A stretch of 44,194 bases of DNA, from assembly GCA_002293025.1 (NCBI GenBank), contig DBCL01000014.1:69673-113866 (forward strand), written 5' to 3'. Numbering within the stretch: position 1 is the stretch's first letter; each line of letters starts with the position of its first letter. Of the stretch, positions 1-8,189 are shown piece after piece. The notes beneath the pieces are model-generated. The model ran no database searches, was not told where the DNA came from, and saw nothing but the letters and a program-made list of their open reading frames with translations. The position numbers and the translations under genes are program-made. The stretch is from Actinobacteria bacterium UBA959 (lineage in GTDB: Bacteria; Actinomycetota; Actinomycetes; S36-B12; UBA5976).

Positions 1-1259
1 ACGACCGCAATCGAGGTCGTGATGACCGTAATGATCGTAATCGAAACCGTGATCGATTTGATCGAAATCGTCCACGTCGCGATCGAGATGAATTTGAAGT
101 TGGCGAAGATGATGTATTAGTACCTGCAGCAGGTATTGTCGATATTTTGGACAACTATGCATTTGTAAGAACTACTGGTTATCTTCCAGGCCAAAATGAT
201 GTTTACGTATCACTTGGGCTTGTGAAGAAGTTTGGCTTGCGCAAAGGCGATGCCATCACAGGTCAGGTTAAACAACCAAGAGATGGTGAGCTTAGACAGA
301 AGTTCAATCCACTAATCAAAGTTGAAACAGTTAATGGCATGGAACCTGATGAAGCCAAGCAACGAATTGAGTTTGCAAAGCTTGTCCCTTTATATCCTCA
401 AGAGAGACTTCGCTTGGAAACAGAGCCAGGCATTCTTACAACTCGAATCATCGATTTAGTCTCACCAATTGGCAAGGGTCAGCGAGGATTGATTGTTTCT
501 CCTCCAAAAGCTGGTAAGACCATGGTGTTGCAGGCTATTGCGAATGCGATTACAACTAACAACCCAGAGGTTCACCTAATGGTTGTACTTGTTGATGAGC
601 GACCAGAAGAAGTAACTGATATGCAACGAAACGTTAAAGGTGAAGTGATTGCTTCTACCTTTGATCGCCCAGCGGAAGATCACACAACCGTGGCTGAACT
701 TGCAATTGAACGCGCTAAGCGATTAGTAGAGATGGGCCATGACGTGGTGATTTTGCTAGATTCAATCACGCGCTTGGGTCGTGCATACAACATTGCAGCC
801 CCTGCAAGCGGTCGTATTCTTTCGGGTGGTGTGGATTCAGCAGCACTGTATCCACCAAAGAAATTCTTTGGCGCAGCTCGTAATATCGAAGGTGGCGGCT
901 CGCTAACTATTTTGGCAACCGCTCTTGTTGATACTGGCTCTCGAATGGATGAGGTTATTTTCGAAGAGTTCAAGGGAACTGGAAATATGGAGTTGAAGTT
1001 AGAGCGCAAGCTTGCTGATAAGCGCATCTTCCCAGCAGTAGATATCAACCAGTCTGGTACTCGAAAAGAAGAACTCTTGATGTCTCCTGAAGAATTAAAG
1101 ATCAACTGGAAACTTCGTCGAGTACTAACAGCTCTTGATCAACAGCAGGCAATTGAGTTATTGATGACCAAACTACGCGAATCCAAGACCAATATGGAGT
1201 TCCTAAATCAGATTCAAAAGACCACACCTGGAATTCCAGACACCTCGGATTCTGAATAG
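1..1259 (+). CDS. rho: Transcription termination factor Rho (5' end outside window)
   Basis: This is the hexameric RNA-dependent ATPase/helicase that ends untranslated transcripts. The reading frame is open from base 3 to the TAG at 1257-1259, so the gene enters from the left edge; the TTG at 147 is internal, because coding sequence typical of Rho continues upstream of it. Bases 3-100 encode a low-complexity stretch rich in Asn, Arg and Asp (repeats of NRDR, DRN), the basic N-terminal insertion known from actinobacterial Rho. Then come the RNA-binding fold, a Walker A loop (PPKAGKT, bases 501-521) and a Walker B strand (VILLDSITRLGR, about 748-783). The C-terminal part contains the expected Rho sequence around EEFKGTGNMELKL. 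The next genes, rpmE-prfA-prmC, are the standard actinobacterial neighbours. Identification is secure; the true start is not visible. Confidence 0.97.
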   Translation, partial: DRNRGRDDRNDRNRNRDRFDRNRPRRDRDEFEVGEDDVLVPAAGIVDILDNYAFVRTTGYLPGQNDVYVSLGLVKKFGLRKGDAITGQVKQPRDGELRQKFNPLIKVETVNGMEPDEAKQRIEFAKLVPLYPQERLRLETEPGILTTRIIDLVSPIGKGQRGLIVSPPKAGKTMVLQAIANAITTNNPEVHLMVVLVDERPEEVTDMQRNVKGEVIASTFDRPAEDHTTVAELAIERAKRLVEMGHDVVILLDSITRLGRAYNIAAPASGRILSGGVDSAALYPPKKFFGAARNIEGGGSLTILATALVDTGSRMDEVIFEEFKGTGNMELKLERKLADKRIFPAVDINQSGTRKEELLMSPEELKINWKLRRVLTALDQQQAIELLMTKLRESKTNMEFLNQIQKTTPGIPDTSDSE

Positions 1260-1274
1260 TCCTAGCGCTGATAC

Positions 1275-1337
1275 CCTTACCCACCCCGTAGCCGGTTCCC
1301 GGATTCCGACCCGGTTACACGAACAGAGAGAACGAAG
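1275..1337 (+). promoter_or_regulatory. Possible leader hairpin upstream of rpmE
   Basis: The 78-nt gap between rho and rpmE holds an inverted repeat: GTAGCCGG at 1288-1295 pairs with CCGGTTAC at 1311-1318 (eight pairs, one G-U) around a 15-nt loop. A short purine-rich tract (GAGAGAACGAAG) lies just before the ATG. Structured leaders that let bL31 regulate its own mRNA are known in Actinobacteria; membership of this one is inference from position and a single stem. Confidence 0.35.
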
Positions 1338-1586
1338 ATGAAGACTGATATTCATCCAAATTATGACTACGTCATTTTTCGTGACAAGTCTGCGGATTTT
1401 GCTATTTTGACCAGGTCCACAATTAAGACCGACCAGAAGATGGTTTGGGAAGATGGTAAAGAGTATCCGCTAGTGGATGTGGAAATTTCCTCTGCAAGTC
1501 ATCCGTTCTATACCGGTAAACAAAAGATTATGGATGTTGGCGGTCGTGTTGCTAAGTTCGAGAAGCGATTCGGTAAAAAGGCCTAA
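1338..1586 (+). CDS. rpmE2: 50S ribosomal protein bL31, type B (zinc-free form)
   Basis: This 82-residue protein is the bL31 component of the large ribosomal subunit, located at the intersubunit bridge. It starts MKTDIHPNY and contains the type B signature VEISSASHPFYTGKQK. It has no cysteine at all, so the CxxC zinc site of type A bL31 is absent, and it has the longer central loop (FRDKSADFAIL) seen in type B proteins. It lies between rho and prfA, the usual actinobacterial locus for rpmE, and is followed by a strong terminator. In many actinobacteria type B paralogs are zinc-repressed and sit in other loci; here the zinc-free form occupies the housekeeping position. Start ATG is clear. Confidence 0.93.
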   Translation: MKTDIHPNYDYVIFRDKSADFAILTRSTIKTDQKMVWEDGKEYPLVDVEISSASHPFYTGKQKIMDVGGRVAKFEKRFGKKA

Positions 1587-1593
1587 CTTCATT

Positions 1594-1631
1594 ACGAGCG
1601 TCGCCCTCTAGTCGAGGGCGGCGCTCGTTTT
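1594..1631 (+). terminator. Intrinsic terminator after rpmE
   Basis: A 15-bp stem (1594-1608 with 1614-1628, one G-U pair) with a five-base loop TAGTC is followed by TTTT. The arms are GC-rich (CGCCCTC/GAGGGCG). It should end the rho-rpmE transcripts ahead of prfA. Confidence 0.92.
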
Positions 1632-1651
1632 GCTATCTAGAAAGAAATTAA

Positions 1652-2725
1652 ATGTTTGAGAACTGTGCAGGATTAGTAGTGGAGATTGGTGAGATCGAAA
1701 CCAAACTCTCTGATCCATCTTTACACAACGATCAAAACAAAGCGAGAGAACTAAACAAGCGTTACTCTCAATTAAAGCCAATCGTGGCCACTTACAAGCA
1801 GTACCTCTCAGTTATTGACGATATTGCTGCAGCCAAAGAGTTTGCAGAATCTGATCCAAGCTTTGTTACTGAGTTAGAGAATTTGGATATGCAGTTGACT
1901 GATCTATCTGCTCAGTTAGAGACACTACTAATACCAAGAGATCCACTTGATGACAAAGATGTGATTTTAGAAATAAAAGCAGGTGAAGGTGGTGACGAGT
2001 CAGCGTTGTTTGCATCTGACTTGTTGCGCATGTATATGCGTTGGGCTGATCGACATGGCTTAAAGGCTGAAGTTATTGACATGGTCGAAAGTGACCTTGG
2101 TGGCTATAAGGATGTTTCCCTAGCCGTTAAAGCGCGCGGTATTCCTGAACCAGGTAATGCTCCGTGGGCATTGCTTAAACATGAGGCAGGCGTGCATCGC
2201 GTACAACGAGTTCCGGTAACTGAGTCACAGGGCAGAATTCACACTTCAGCTGCAGGAGTTTTGGTGTATCCAGAAGCTGAGGATGTTGAAGTTGAGGTTA
2301 ATGCACAAGATTTGCGCATTGATGTCTATCGCTCATCAGGGCCAGGTGGTCAAAGTGTTAACACTACAGACTCTGCAGTTCGAATTACTCACGTTCCAAC
2401 CGGCATTGTGGTTTCCTGTCAAAATGAGAAGAGCCAGTTACAAAATAAAGAGTCGGCACTTCGTATTCTTCGGGCAAGATTGCTAGCTGCCGCCGAGGAA
2501 GCTAAAGCTGCTGAGGCTCAAGCAGCTCGCAAGATGCAGGTTCGAACTGTGGATAGAAGTGAACGCGTTAGAACCTATAACTTCCCCGAGAACCGGTTAA
2601 CAGATCACCGCAGTAACTTTAAGTCTTACAACTTGGATCAAATCCTGGAAGGTGATCTAGACGGAGTTATTTCTTCTTTAGTAGAAATTGAACGTGCTGA
2701 ACGAATGCGAGATGCAGGCAAGTGA
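1652..2725 (+). CDS. prfA: Peptide chain release factor 1
   Basis: Class I release factor that reads UAA and UAG in the ribosomal A site and triggers hydrolysis of peptidyl-tRNA. At 357 residues it has the normal family length (E. coli about 360). The codon-recognition tripeptide is PVT at residues 188-190 (the RF1-type PxT, not the RF2-type SPF), and the universal GGQ catalytic loop is at 232-234 in the context SGPGGQSVN. The N-terminal region is predicted helical, as in RF1. The start ATG at 1652 gives the family-typical MFE opening. It overlaps prmC, whose product methylates the GGQ glutamine, by four bases (GTGA), so the pair is probably translationally coupled. Confidence 0.97.
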   Translation: MFENCAGLVVEIGEIETKLSDPSLHNDQNKARELNKRYSQLKPIVATYKQYLSVIDDIAAAKEFAESDPSFVTELENLDMQLTDLSAQLETLLIPRDPLDDKDVILEIKAGEGGDESALFASDLLRMYMRWADRHGLKAEVIDMVESDLGGYKDVSLAVKARGIPEPGNAPWALLKHEAGVHRVQRVPVTESQGRIHTSAAGVLVYPEAEDVEVEVNAQDLRIDVYRSSGPGGQSVNTTDSAVRITHVPTGIVVSCQNEKSQLQNKESALRILRARLLAAAEEAKAAEAQAARKMQVRTVDRSERVRTYNFPENRLTDHRSNFKSYNLDQILEGDLDGVISSLVEIERAERMRDAGK

Positions 2726-3618
2726 GTTCCGTTCGACAACTTCTCGTGAATGCAGAAATTAGGCTGCAGCAGGCGGGAGTGCCCTCACCTCGAGTAGACA
2801 CTGAAGTTTTACTAGCCCATGTATTGAAAGTTACTAGATCGCAACTACTTATTCAAGATGAGATAACTCAAGATGCAAAGCACGAGTTTGAGTTGTTGAT
2901 TCGCCGACGCCAACTGCGTGAACCACTTTCCTACATCACCAATGAAGCGCCTTTTCGAAGAATTGTGCTATCTGTGGGACCTGGAGTTTTAATCCCAAGA
3001 CCTGAAACAGAATTAATAGTTGACATTGTTAAACGAAGTGAATTATCTGGAAATGTTGTAGATCTAGGTTGTGGATCAGGGGCTATTGGATTAAGCATCG
3101 CAACCGAAATCAAAAACTGCCAAGTTCTAGGTATAGATAACTCTGAGCAGGCCTTGCATTTCACAAAGATCAATTCTGAACAGTTAACGCCTAAATTCTT
3201 GGAGGGCTCATCCTTCGATGCGCGATTGACTTCAATTACTGAAGTACCTGTCTTATTTCCAAATTTGGTGGGAAAGACTCAAATTGTGGTAGCTAATCCA
3301 CCTTATGTGCCAGAGGGCTCACGGGTTGCAGATGAGGTCAGATACCACGAACCAGCGGTAGCAGTCTTTGCTGATAAATCTGGCTATTCTGTAATTGATC
3401 AAGTAATAAGCACTGCAGCATTATTACTTGCTCCAGGTGGTTTATTGGTAATTGAGCATTCAGAACTGCATGGACCTAAATCTCAAGATGGTGGGGTTTG
3501 GCGCAGACTTACTAACCATCAAGACCAATTTGGACAAAGCATCTTTGAGAACCTACTAGCAGTTGATGATCTAACCGATAGGCCTAGATTTACTGCTGCA
3601 AACCGAAAGCAGAATTAA
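2722..3618 (+). CDS. prmC: Release factor glutamine methyltransferase PrmC (HemK)
   Basis: SAM-dependent N5-methyltransferase acting on the glutamine of the GGQ loop of release factors. It has 298 residues: an N-terminal helical substrate-binding domain, the linker motif LIPRPETE, the SAM-binding loop VVDLGCGSGAIG (about 112-123) and the catalytic NPPY motif at 192-195 that holds the target amide. The GTG start at 2722 overlaps the prfA stop codon (GTGA), and the TAA stop shares one base with the next start (TAATG). This coupled order prfA-prmC-tsaC is conserved in actinobacteria. A long insertion between the SAM loop and NPPY is moderately divergent but does not disturb motifs. Confidence 0.95.
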   Translation: MSSVRQLLVNAEIRLQQAGVPSPRVDTEVLLAHVLKVTRSQLLIQDEITQDAKHEFELLIRRRQLREPLSYITNEAPFRRIVLSVGPGVLIPRPETELIVDIVKRSELSGNVVDLGCGSGAIGLSIATEIKNCQVLGIDNSEQALHFTKINSEQLTPKFLEGSSFDARLTSITEVPVLFPNLVGKTQIVVANPPYVPEGSRVADEVRYHEPAVAVFADKSGYSVIDQVISTAALLLAPGGLLVIEHSELHGPKSQDGGVWRRLTNHQDQFGQSIFENLLAVDDLTDRPRFTAANRKQN

Positions 3619-4274
3619 TGGCTATCTACATTGAGTGCACTACTGAAACAGAGCGTCAACGTGGAATCACTGCAGCAAAATCTGCAATCAGGCGCGGGGA
3701 ATGCATAGTTATTCCAACCGACACTGTGTACGGAATAGCAGTTGATCCTTTTATGCCAGATGGAGTTAATAAGTTGTTGGCTGCTAAAGGGCGTGGTAGA
3801 GATATGCCAGTGCCAGTTTTGGTACCAACATTTGCCGCAGCAATTGCGCTCGCTAAGAAATTGTCACCAGCTGCAAAAGATTTAATGGATGCTTTTTGGC
3901 CAGGACCCTTAACTATCGTGGTTGCTCAACAACCAACTCTTAGCTGGGATTTAGGTGATACTGATGGAACTGTTGCGCTACGCATGCCTCTTCAGCGCAC
4001 AGCTTTAGAGTTGCTAGCTGAGACTGGGCCGCTAGCAGTTAGTTCAGCAAACATTTCGGGTCAACCACCAGCTACTTCTGCCAAGATGGCCTTGGAGCAG
4101 TTGGGTGAGTCTGTTTCAATCTATTTAGAAATGGGTGAAACTACCAGCGACATCCCAAGCACAATCGTTGATGCAACATCTGACAAACTACAAATAATCA
4201 GACTTGGCGCGCTATCCAAGGCTGATTTAGTGGAAATTGTTGGGGAAATAGCATTTAAGAGTTCTGATGAATGA
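3618..4274 (+). CDS. tsaC: L-threonylcarbamoyladenylate synthase (YrdC/Sua5 family)
   Basis: Makes threonylcarbamoyl-AMP from threonine, bicarbonate and ATP, the first step of t6A37 modification in ANN-decoding tRNAs. The 218-residue protein is a single YrdC domain: IPTDTVYGIAVD near the N-terminus, the lysine-rich loop LLAAKGRGRDMPVPVLV, the segment FWPGPLTIV, the loop VALRMPL and SSANISGQP. It is longer than E. coli TsaC (about 190) but lacks the extra C-terminal Sua5 domain. It starts one base inside the prmC stop (TAATG) and overlaps the next gene by eight bases, so it belongs to the prfA-prmC transcription unit. Confidence 0.93.
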   Translation: MAIYIECTTETERQRGITAAKSAIRRGECIVIPTDTVYGIAVDPFMPDGVNKLLAAKGRGRDMPVPVLVPTFAAAIALAKKLSPAAKDLMDAFWPGPLTIVVAQQPTLSWDLGDTDGTVALRMPLQRTALELLAETGPLAVSSANISGQPPATSAKMALEQLGESVSIYLEMGETTSDIPSTIVDATSDKLQIIRLGALSKADLVEIVGEIAFKSSDE

Positions 4275-5019
4275 TTTATTCGTTGGAGCAGGAACTCTAA
4301 TAAATGTTTCTACCATAGTTTTTGGGGCAACCCTTGGTGGGCTGTTTGGTTCAAGATTTAAGGTGCGCATGCGTAACTTGGTTACAGATGCCTTGGGCTT
4401 GATCACTTTACTGGTTGGTCTAATGAGTGCTTGGGTGGTTACATCCGAGAGCTTTGCTGACGAAGTTGGAGATGGGTTTCCATTACTTGTAGTACTTGGC
4501 GCATTGTTGCTGGGCGGCATTCTTGGAACAGTTCTGAAATTAACTGAGAAGTTTGATGCAGCCGGAAATTACTTAAATCGAAGATTTAATAGTGGGGGAG
4601 AATCTTCTAAATTTATCGAAGGATTTGTTAGTGCGTCACTGTTATTTGTGGTGGGACCACTAGCGATCATGGGTTCAATCTCAGATGGGATTGGATCTGG
4701 AATAGATCAACTTCTCTTAAAAAGCACACTGGACTTTTTTGCGGCTATGGCCTTCGCTGCGTCATTTGGAGCATTTGGTGTGGCCTGCTCGGCCTTAAGT
4801 GTGGGTGCCTATCAGGGGGTATTCACAGCCCTTGGGTTTGCAGTGGGAAATCTACTTTCAGCGGCACAAGTTGATGCCCTGACGGCAACAGGTGGGCTTT
4901 TGCTGGTAGGAGTGGGGCTTAGACTGCTTAATATCAAGCAGGTTGCTGTTGCCGACCTGCTGCCAGCTCTCATTTTTGCCCCACTGCTCGTTGCCTTGAT
5001 CGGCCCCCTAGCGGGATAG
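4267..5019 (+). CDS. DUF554 family membrane protein (YdfK/YqgA-like)
   Basis: A 250-residue hydrophobic protein with about seven membrane segments. The opening (GAGTLINVSTIVFGATLGGLFG), the central SDGIGSG and the stretch MAFAASFGAFGVACSALSV match the DUF554 family, for which no transport substrate or reaction is established. The ATG at 4267 overlaps the end of tsaC by eight bases and was chosen because the frame has no better upstream start. In mycobacteria this slot after the YrdC gene is taken directly by wecA/rfe; here the DUF554 gene and the whole liv cluster intervene. Its TAG stop doubles as the first half of a -10-like hexamer for livH. Confidence 0.85.
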   Translation: MNDLFVGAGTLINVSTIVFGATLGGLFGSRFKVRMRNLVTDALGLITLLVGLMSAWVVTSESFADEVGDGFPLLVVLGALLLGGILGTVLKLTEKFDAAGNYLNRRFNSGGESSKFIEGFVSASLLFVVGPLAIMGSISDGIGSGIDQLLLKSTLDFFAAMAFAASFGAFGVACSALSVGAYQGVFTALGFAVGNLLSAAQVDALTATGGLLLVGVGLRLLNIKQVAVADLLPALIFAPLLVALIGPLAG

Positions 5020-5022
5020 GCT
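5017..5022 (+). promoter_or_regulatory. Candidate -10 element for the livHMGF operon
   Basis: TAGGCT fits the TANNNT actinobacterial -10 pattern, and its first three bases are the stop codon of the DUF554 gene. A TTGATC at 4996-5001 could be a -35, although the 15-nt spacing is short. The transcript would have a leader of about 30 nt containing the GGAGG ribosome site at 5051-5055. Confidence 0.4.
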
Positions 5023-5060
5023 TCGCAGAATTGTTGGGGGACACCCTCAGGGAGGATCAG

Positions 5061-6332
5061 ATGCGAAAGCTAGCTAGGGCCTGTGTTGCGGGTTTACTTC
5101 TAGCGCTCACATCAACCTTTTCGATCGGATCAGCTCAAGCGGCTGAAGAAGTATCTGTCATCTCTGGTGTTATGCAAGGCCCGATGGGTGAGCCGATGGC
5201 TGGCGTTGAATTAAGTGCAACTGGCCCAGATGGTTTTACCGCTGATTTAACCTCTGCAGTAGACGGTAGTTGGTCCTTTGAAATCTCTATTGCTGGTGAA
5301 TATTTCGTAACTATCGATCCCACCACACTACCTAGTGGGGTTGCCTTAACGGAGCCAGACAAATTAACTAAACAAGTAATCGTATTTATGATTGGCAGCC
5401 CAACTCCAACAGTTAAGTTCTTAACTGGAGATGGCCCTGAACGAGATCCAATGTGGCAAACTGCCATGCAACTAACCCTGGATGGGATAATTCTTGGCAT
5501 AACGATTAGTTTGGCTGCAGTTGGATTGAGTCTAATTTTTGGTACAACTGGACTTACAAATTTTGCGCATGGTGAATTGATCACGCTTGGTGGGTTAACA
5601 ACTTTCTTCTTTAACAAGATGGGCTTGCACGTTGTGCTCGCTGCCATAATTTCGTTAGCAATTTGCGCGTTAATTGGTGGATATGCGCAAGATAAGTTGT
5701 TGTGGAAGCCATTAAGACGCCGCGGAACTGGCTTAATCGCGATGCTTGTCGTATCAATTGGATTTGGATTGCTGGTGCGTTACGTGTTTCTTTATATCTT
5801 TGGTGGCGATAAAGAACAATTCTTGCAATACGCCGGACAGGCTGGTTGGCAATTTGGTCCATTCAGTTTGACTCCAAAAGCATTAGTTGGATTGTCTATT
5901 GGTGTTTTACTTATTGGGCTTACTACCGCATGGCTTTTGAAGTCGAAGTTGGGTAAAGCATCTCGAGCGGTTGCGGATAATCCTGCATTAGCAGCAGCAT
6001 CAGGAATTGATGTGGAACGTGTCATAAATGTTGTTTGGATTTTAGGTGCAGTCTTGGCAGGTTATGCGGGAGTGATGATGGGACTTAATCAAGGGGTTCA
6101 ATTCATTATGGGTAGTGATACGTTGCTATTGATCTTCGCAGCTGTAACCCTTGGTGGTTTGGGTACTGCGTTTGGTGCAATAGTGGGTTCGATGATAGTT
6201 GGACTTTTTATTCAACTCTCGACCTTGATTATCCCTACTGAACTGAAGTATGTTGGAGCGTTGGCAGTTTTGATCATAATTTTGCTGGTTCGACCTCAAG
6301 GCATTATGGGTCGCAAAGAGCGGATAGGTTGA
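5061..6332 (+). CDS. livH: Branched-chain amino-acid ABC transporter permease LivH with extracellular N-terminal domain
   Basis: One of the two permeases of a LIV-type importer. The start was set at ATG 5061, not the upstream TTG 5031, because GGAGG (5051-5055) lies five bases before it and the product then begins with a clean signal sequence: basic MRKLAR, a hydrophobic core, and SAQA near residue 27. Residues about 29-130 form an extra domain with the pattern of carboxypeptidase-regulatory/SdrD_B-like beta-sandwiches (GEPMAGVELSATG, DGSWSFEIS, GEYFVTID). The LivH permease follows from about residue 135 (DGIILGITISLAAVGLSLIFG) with about eight membrane segments and ends in the family tail RPQGIMG. 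Ordinary LivH is about 290-310 residues; this one is 423. The gene overlaps or adjoins livM and opens the operon. Confidence 0.9.
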   Translation: MRKLARACVAGLLLALTSTFSIGSAQAAEEVSVISGVMQGPMGEPMAGVELSATGPDGFTADLTSAVDGSWSFEISIAGEYFVTIDPTTLPSGVALTEPDKLTKQVIVFMIGSPTPTVKFLTGDGPERDPMWQTAMQLTLDGIILGITISLAAVGLSLIFGTTGLTNFAHGELITLGGLTTFFFNKMGLHVVLAAIISLAICALIGGYAQDKLLWKPLRRRGTGLIAMLVVSIGFGLLVRYVFLYIFGGDKEQFLQYAGQAGWQFGPFSLTPKALVGLSIGVLLIGLTTAWLLKSKLGKASRAVADNPALAAASGIDVERVINVVWILGAVLAGYAGVMMGLNQGVQFIMGSDTLLLIFAAVTLGGLGTAFGAIVGSMIVGLFIQLSTLIIPTELKYVGALAVLIIILLVRPQGIMGRKERIG

Positions 6333-6334
6333 TT

Positions 6335-7330
6335 ATGGACTGGACATTTATCTTCCAACAATCAATTAGCTCAGCCGTTGGCGTTAACGCAATTATCTTT
6401 GCCTTAGCAGCGATTGGCTTGAATATGCATTTTGGTTACACCGGTTTGCTGAACTTTGGTCAAGCAGGGTTTTTGGCTGTTGGCGCATACACAGTGGCGG
6501 TCTTGGTTGTTAACTTTGATGTTTCGGTTTGGATAGCATTTTTAGCGGGTATATTCGCAGCAATATTGCTCGCTTTACTTCTAGGAGTTCCAACTTTAAG
6601 GCTTCGAGCCGACTACTTGGCAATTGTTACCATCGCAACTGCTGAAATCATTCGACAAGTTGCCCGTTCAGTGACTTTGCGTGAGTACTTTGGTGGATCT
6701 GATGGAATCACTGGAAAATTTGGGGCAGACTTTTTTGCGATCAACCCATTCCCAGCGGGATTAGATTTGCCACTACTGCGCTACACCCCAAATGATCTTT
6801 GGGTAGTGGTTGTTGGCTGGGGATTAGTAGTGATTTTTGTGTTCTTCACATATCTAATGATGCGCTCACCTTGGGGTCGAGTAATCAAGGCAATTCGTGA
6901 AGATGAAGAAGCTGTTAGAAGTCTTGGCAAGAATGTGTATTTGTACAAGATGCAATCACTGGTTCTAGGTGGAGTTGTTGGAGCATTTGCTGGCTTTGTT
7001 TATGCAATATCTCGTCAGAGCGTTCAGCCAGACAATTATTCAACAGCTCTCACATTCTTTGCTTATGCAGTTTTAATCCTTGGTGGAGCAGCCCGAGTTT
7101 TGGGCCCAGTGGTAGGTGCTGTTATTTTCTGGTTCCTTCTAGTATTTATTGAGCAAACTCTCCGTGGATTAGTAAACATTGACAAGATTCCAGATTGGTT
7201 GATGAATCAAAATCAGGTTGGTCAGGTTCGGTTCATGCTGGTAGGGCTGGGTTTGATGTTGTTAATGATCTACCGACCACAAGGAATTTTTGGCGACAAG
7301 AAGGAGTTGGCCCTTGACGCTCGCGCCTAA
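6335..7330 (+). CDS. livM: Branched-chain amino-acid ABC transporter permease LivM
   Basis: Second permease of the LIV importer, paired with LivH in the membrane. About 331 residues with roughly nine or ten hydrophobic segments. Family features include GLNMHFGYTGLLNFGQAGF near the N-terminus, the cytoplasmic coupling loop SPWGRVIKAIREDEEAVRSLG that contacts the ATPases, and the ending YRPQGIFG. ATG 6335 is preferred; a TTG six bases upstream (6329) would overlap the livH stop as TTGA and cannot be excluded. Its 3' end overlaps livG by 17 bases. Confidence 0.94.
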   Translation: MDWTFIFQQSISSAVGVNAIIFALAAIGLNMHFGYTGLLNFGQAGFLAVGAYTVAVLVVNFDVSVWIAFLAGIFAAILLALLLGVPTLRLRADYLAIVTIATAEIIRQVARSVTLREYFGGSDGITGKFGADFFAINPFPAGLDLPLLRYTPNDLWVVVVGWGLVVIFVFFTYLMMRSPWGRVIKAIREDEEAVRSLGKNVYLYKMQSLVLGGVVGAFAGFVYAISRQSVQPDNYSTALTFFAYAVLILGGAARVLGPVVGAVIFWFLLVFIEQTLRGLVNIDKIPDWLMNQNQVGQVRFMLVGLGLMLLMIYRPQGIFGDKKELALDARA

Positions 7331-8189
7331 TTCAACAACTAAGAAAGAGGTAGCAGTTGCTGCCCTTAAGAATGTTGCCACTATTCCAGGTGTGAAGAAA
7401 CCTGATCCAATTGTTATTGCAGACAACGTAGTTAGAAAATTTGGCGGCTTAACAGCAGTTGATGTTGAGCACGTAGAGATTCAACGCGGAGCTATTACTG
7501 CGCTAATTGGTCCAAATGGTGCTGGTAAGACAACCTTCTTTAATCTGTTAACAGGTTTTGATAAGCCTGACTCAGGTAACTGGACATTCAATGGGACTGC
7601 TTTGGCTGGAGTTGCACCGCATAAAGTTGCCAGGCTAGGCATGGTTAGAACTTTTCAGTTGACCAAAGCATTGTTTAGGTTATCGGTATTAGACAACATG
7701 CGATTAGGGGCTAGACATCAAAAGGGTGAAGGAATTCTTCGGGCCTTAATTCCAACTTTATGGAAGGCACAAGAAAATCAAATAACTAAACAAGCGATGG
7801 AACTCCTAACTAGATTCAAATTGGATGCCAAAGCAGATGACTTTGCAGCAGCATTGTCTGGAGGTCAACGTAAGTTGCTAGAGATGGCTCGCGCTTTGAT
7901 GGTTGAACCAGAATTAGTCATGCTAGACGAGCCAATGGCAGGCGTGAATCCAGCCTTGACCCAATCACTACTAGGGCACATCAAAGATCTTCGCGAGCAA
8001 GGAATGACAGTCTTGTTCGTCGAGCATGACATGGATATGGTGCGAGACATTTCTGATTGGGTCATAGTGATGGCCCAAGGGAAAGTAGTTGCCGAAGGTC
8101 CACCAGAATCAGTTATGAGTAACCCTGCAGTTATTGATGCGTATCTAGGGGCGCATCATGATCAAACACTGGAAGAAGGGGAAAACTAA
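7314..8189 (+). CDS. livG: Branched-chain amino-acid ABC transporter ATPase LivG
   Basis: Cytoplasmic ATPase of the LIV importer. The start is placed at TTG 7314, which lies seven bases after an AAGGAG site at 7301-7306 inside the end of livM; the frame is open further upstream but has no ribosome site. Motifs are in order: Walker A GPNGAGKT at residues 66-73, signature LSGGQ, Walker B LVMLDEP with the LivG-typical MAGVNP continuation, and the H-loop EHDMD. The product is 291 residues, with about 35 extra residues before the ATPase fold compared with E. coli LivG. The TAA stop shares one base with the livF ATG. Confidence 0.95.
   Translation: MTLAPNSTTKKEVAVAALKNVATIPGVKKPDPIVIADNVVRKFGGLTAVDVEHVEIQRGAITALIGPNGAGKTTFFNLLTGFDKPDSGNWTFNGTALAGVAPHKVARLGMVRTFQLTKALFRLSVLDNMRLGARHQKGEGILRALIPTLWKAQENQITKQAMELLTRFKLDAKADDFAAALSGGQRKLLEMARALMVEPELVMLDEPMAGVNPALTQSLLGHIKDLREQGMTVLFVEHDMDMVRDISDWVIVMAQGKVVAEGPPESVMSNPAVIDAYLGAHHDQTLEEGEN

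Noticed and set aside
1..100. Short direct repeats (GATCG, CGTAAT) as a CRISPR or satellite
   Set aside because: The repeats keep the Rho reading frame and code for an Asn/Arg/Asp-rich stretch; there are no uniform spacers.
5135..5647. A 170-codon minus-strand open frame opposite livH
   Set aside because: It is complementary to the livH N-terminal domain and permease start, which have a signal peptide and ribosome site; the antisense product is low-complexity Ser/Pro/Val and has no family features.
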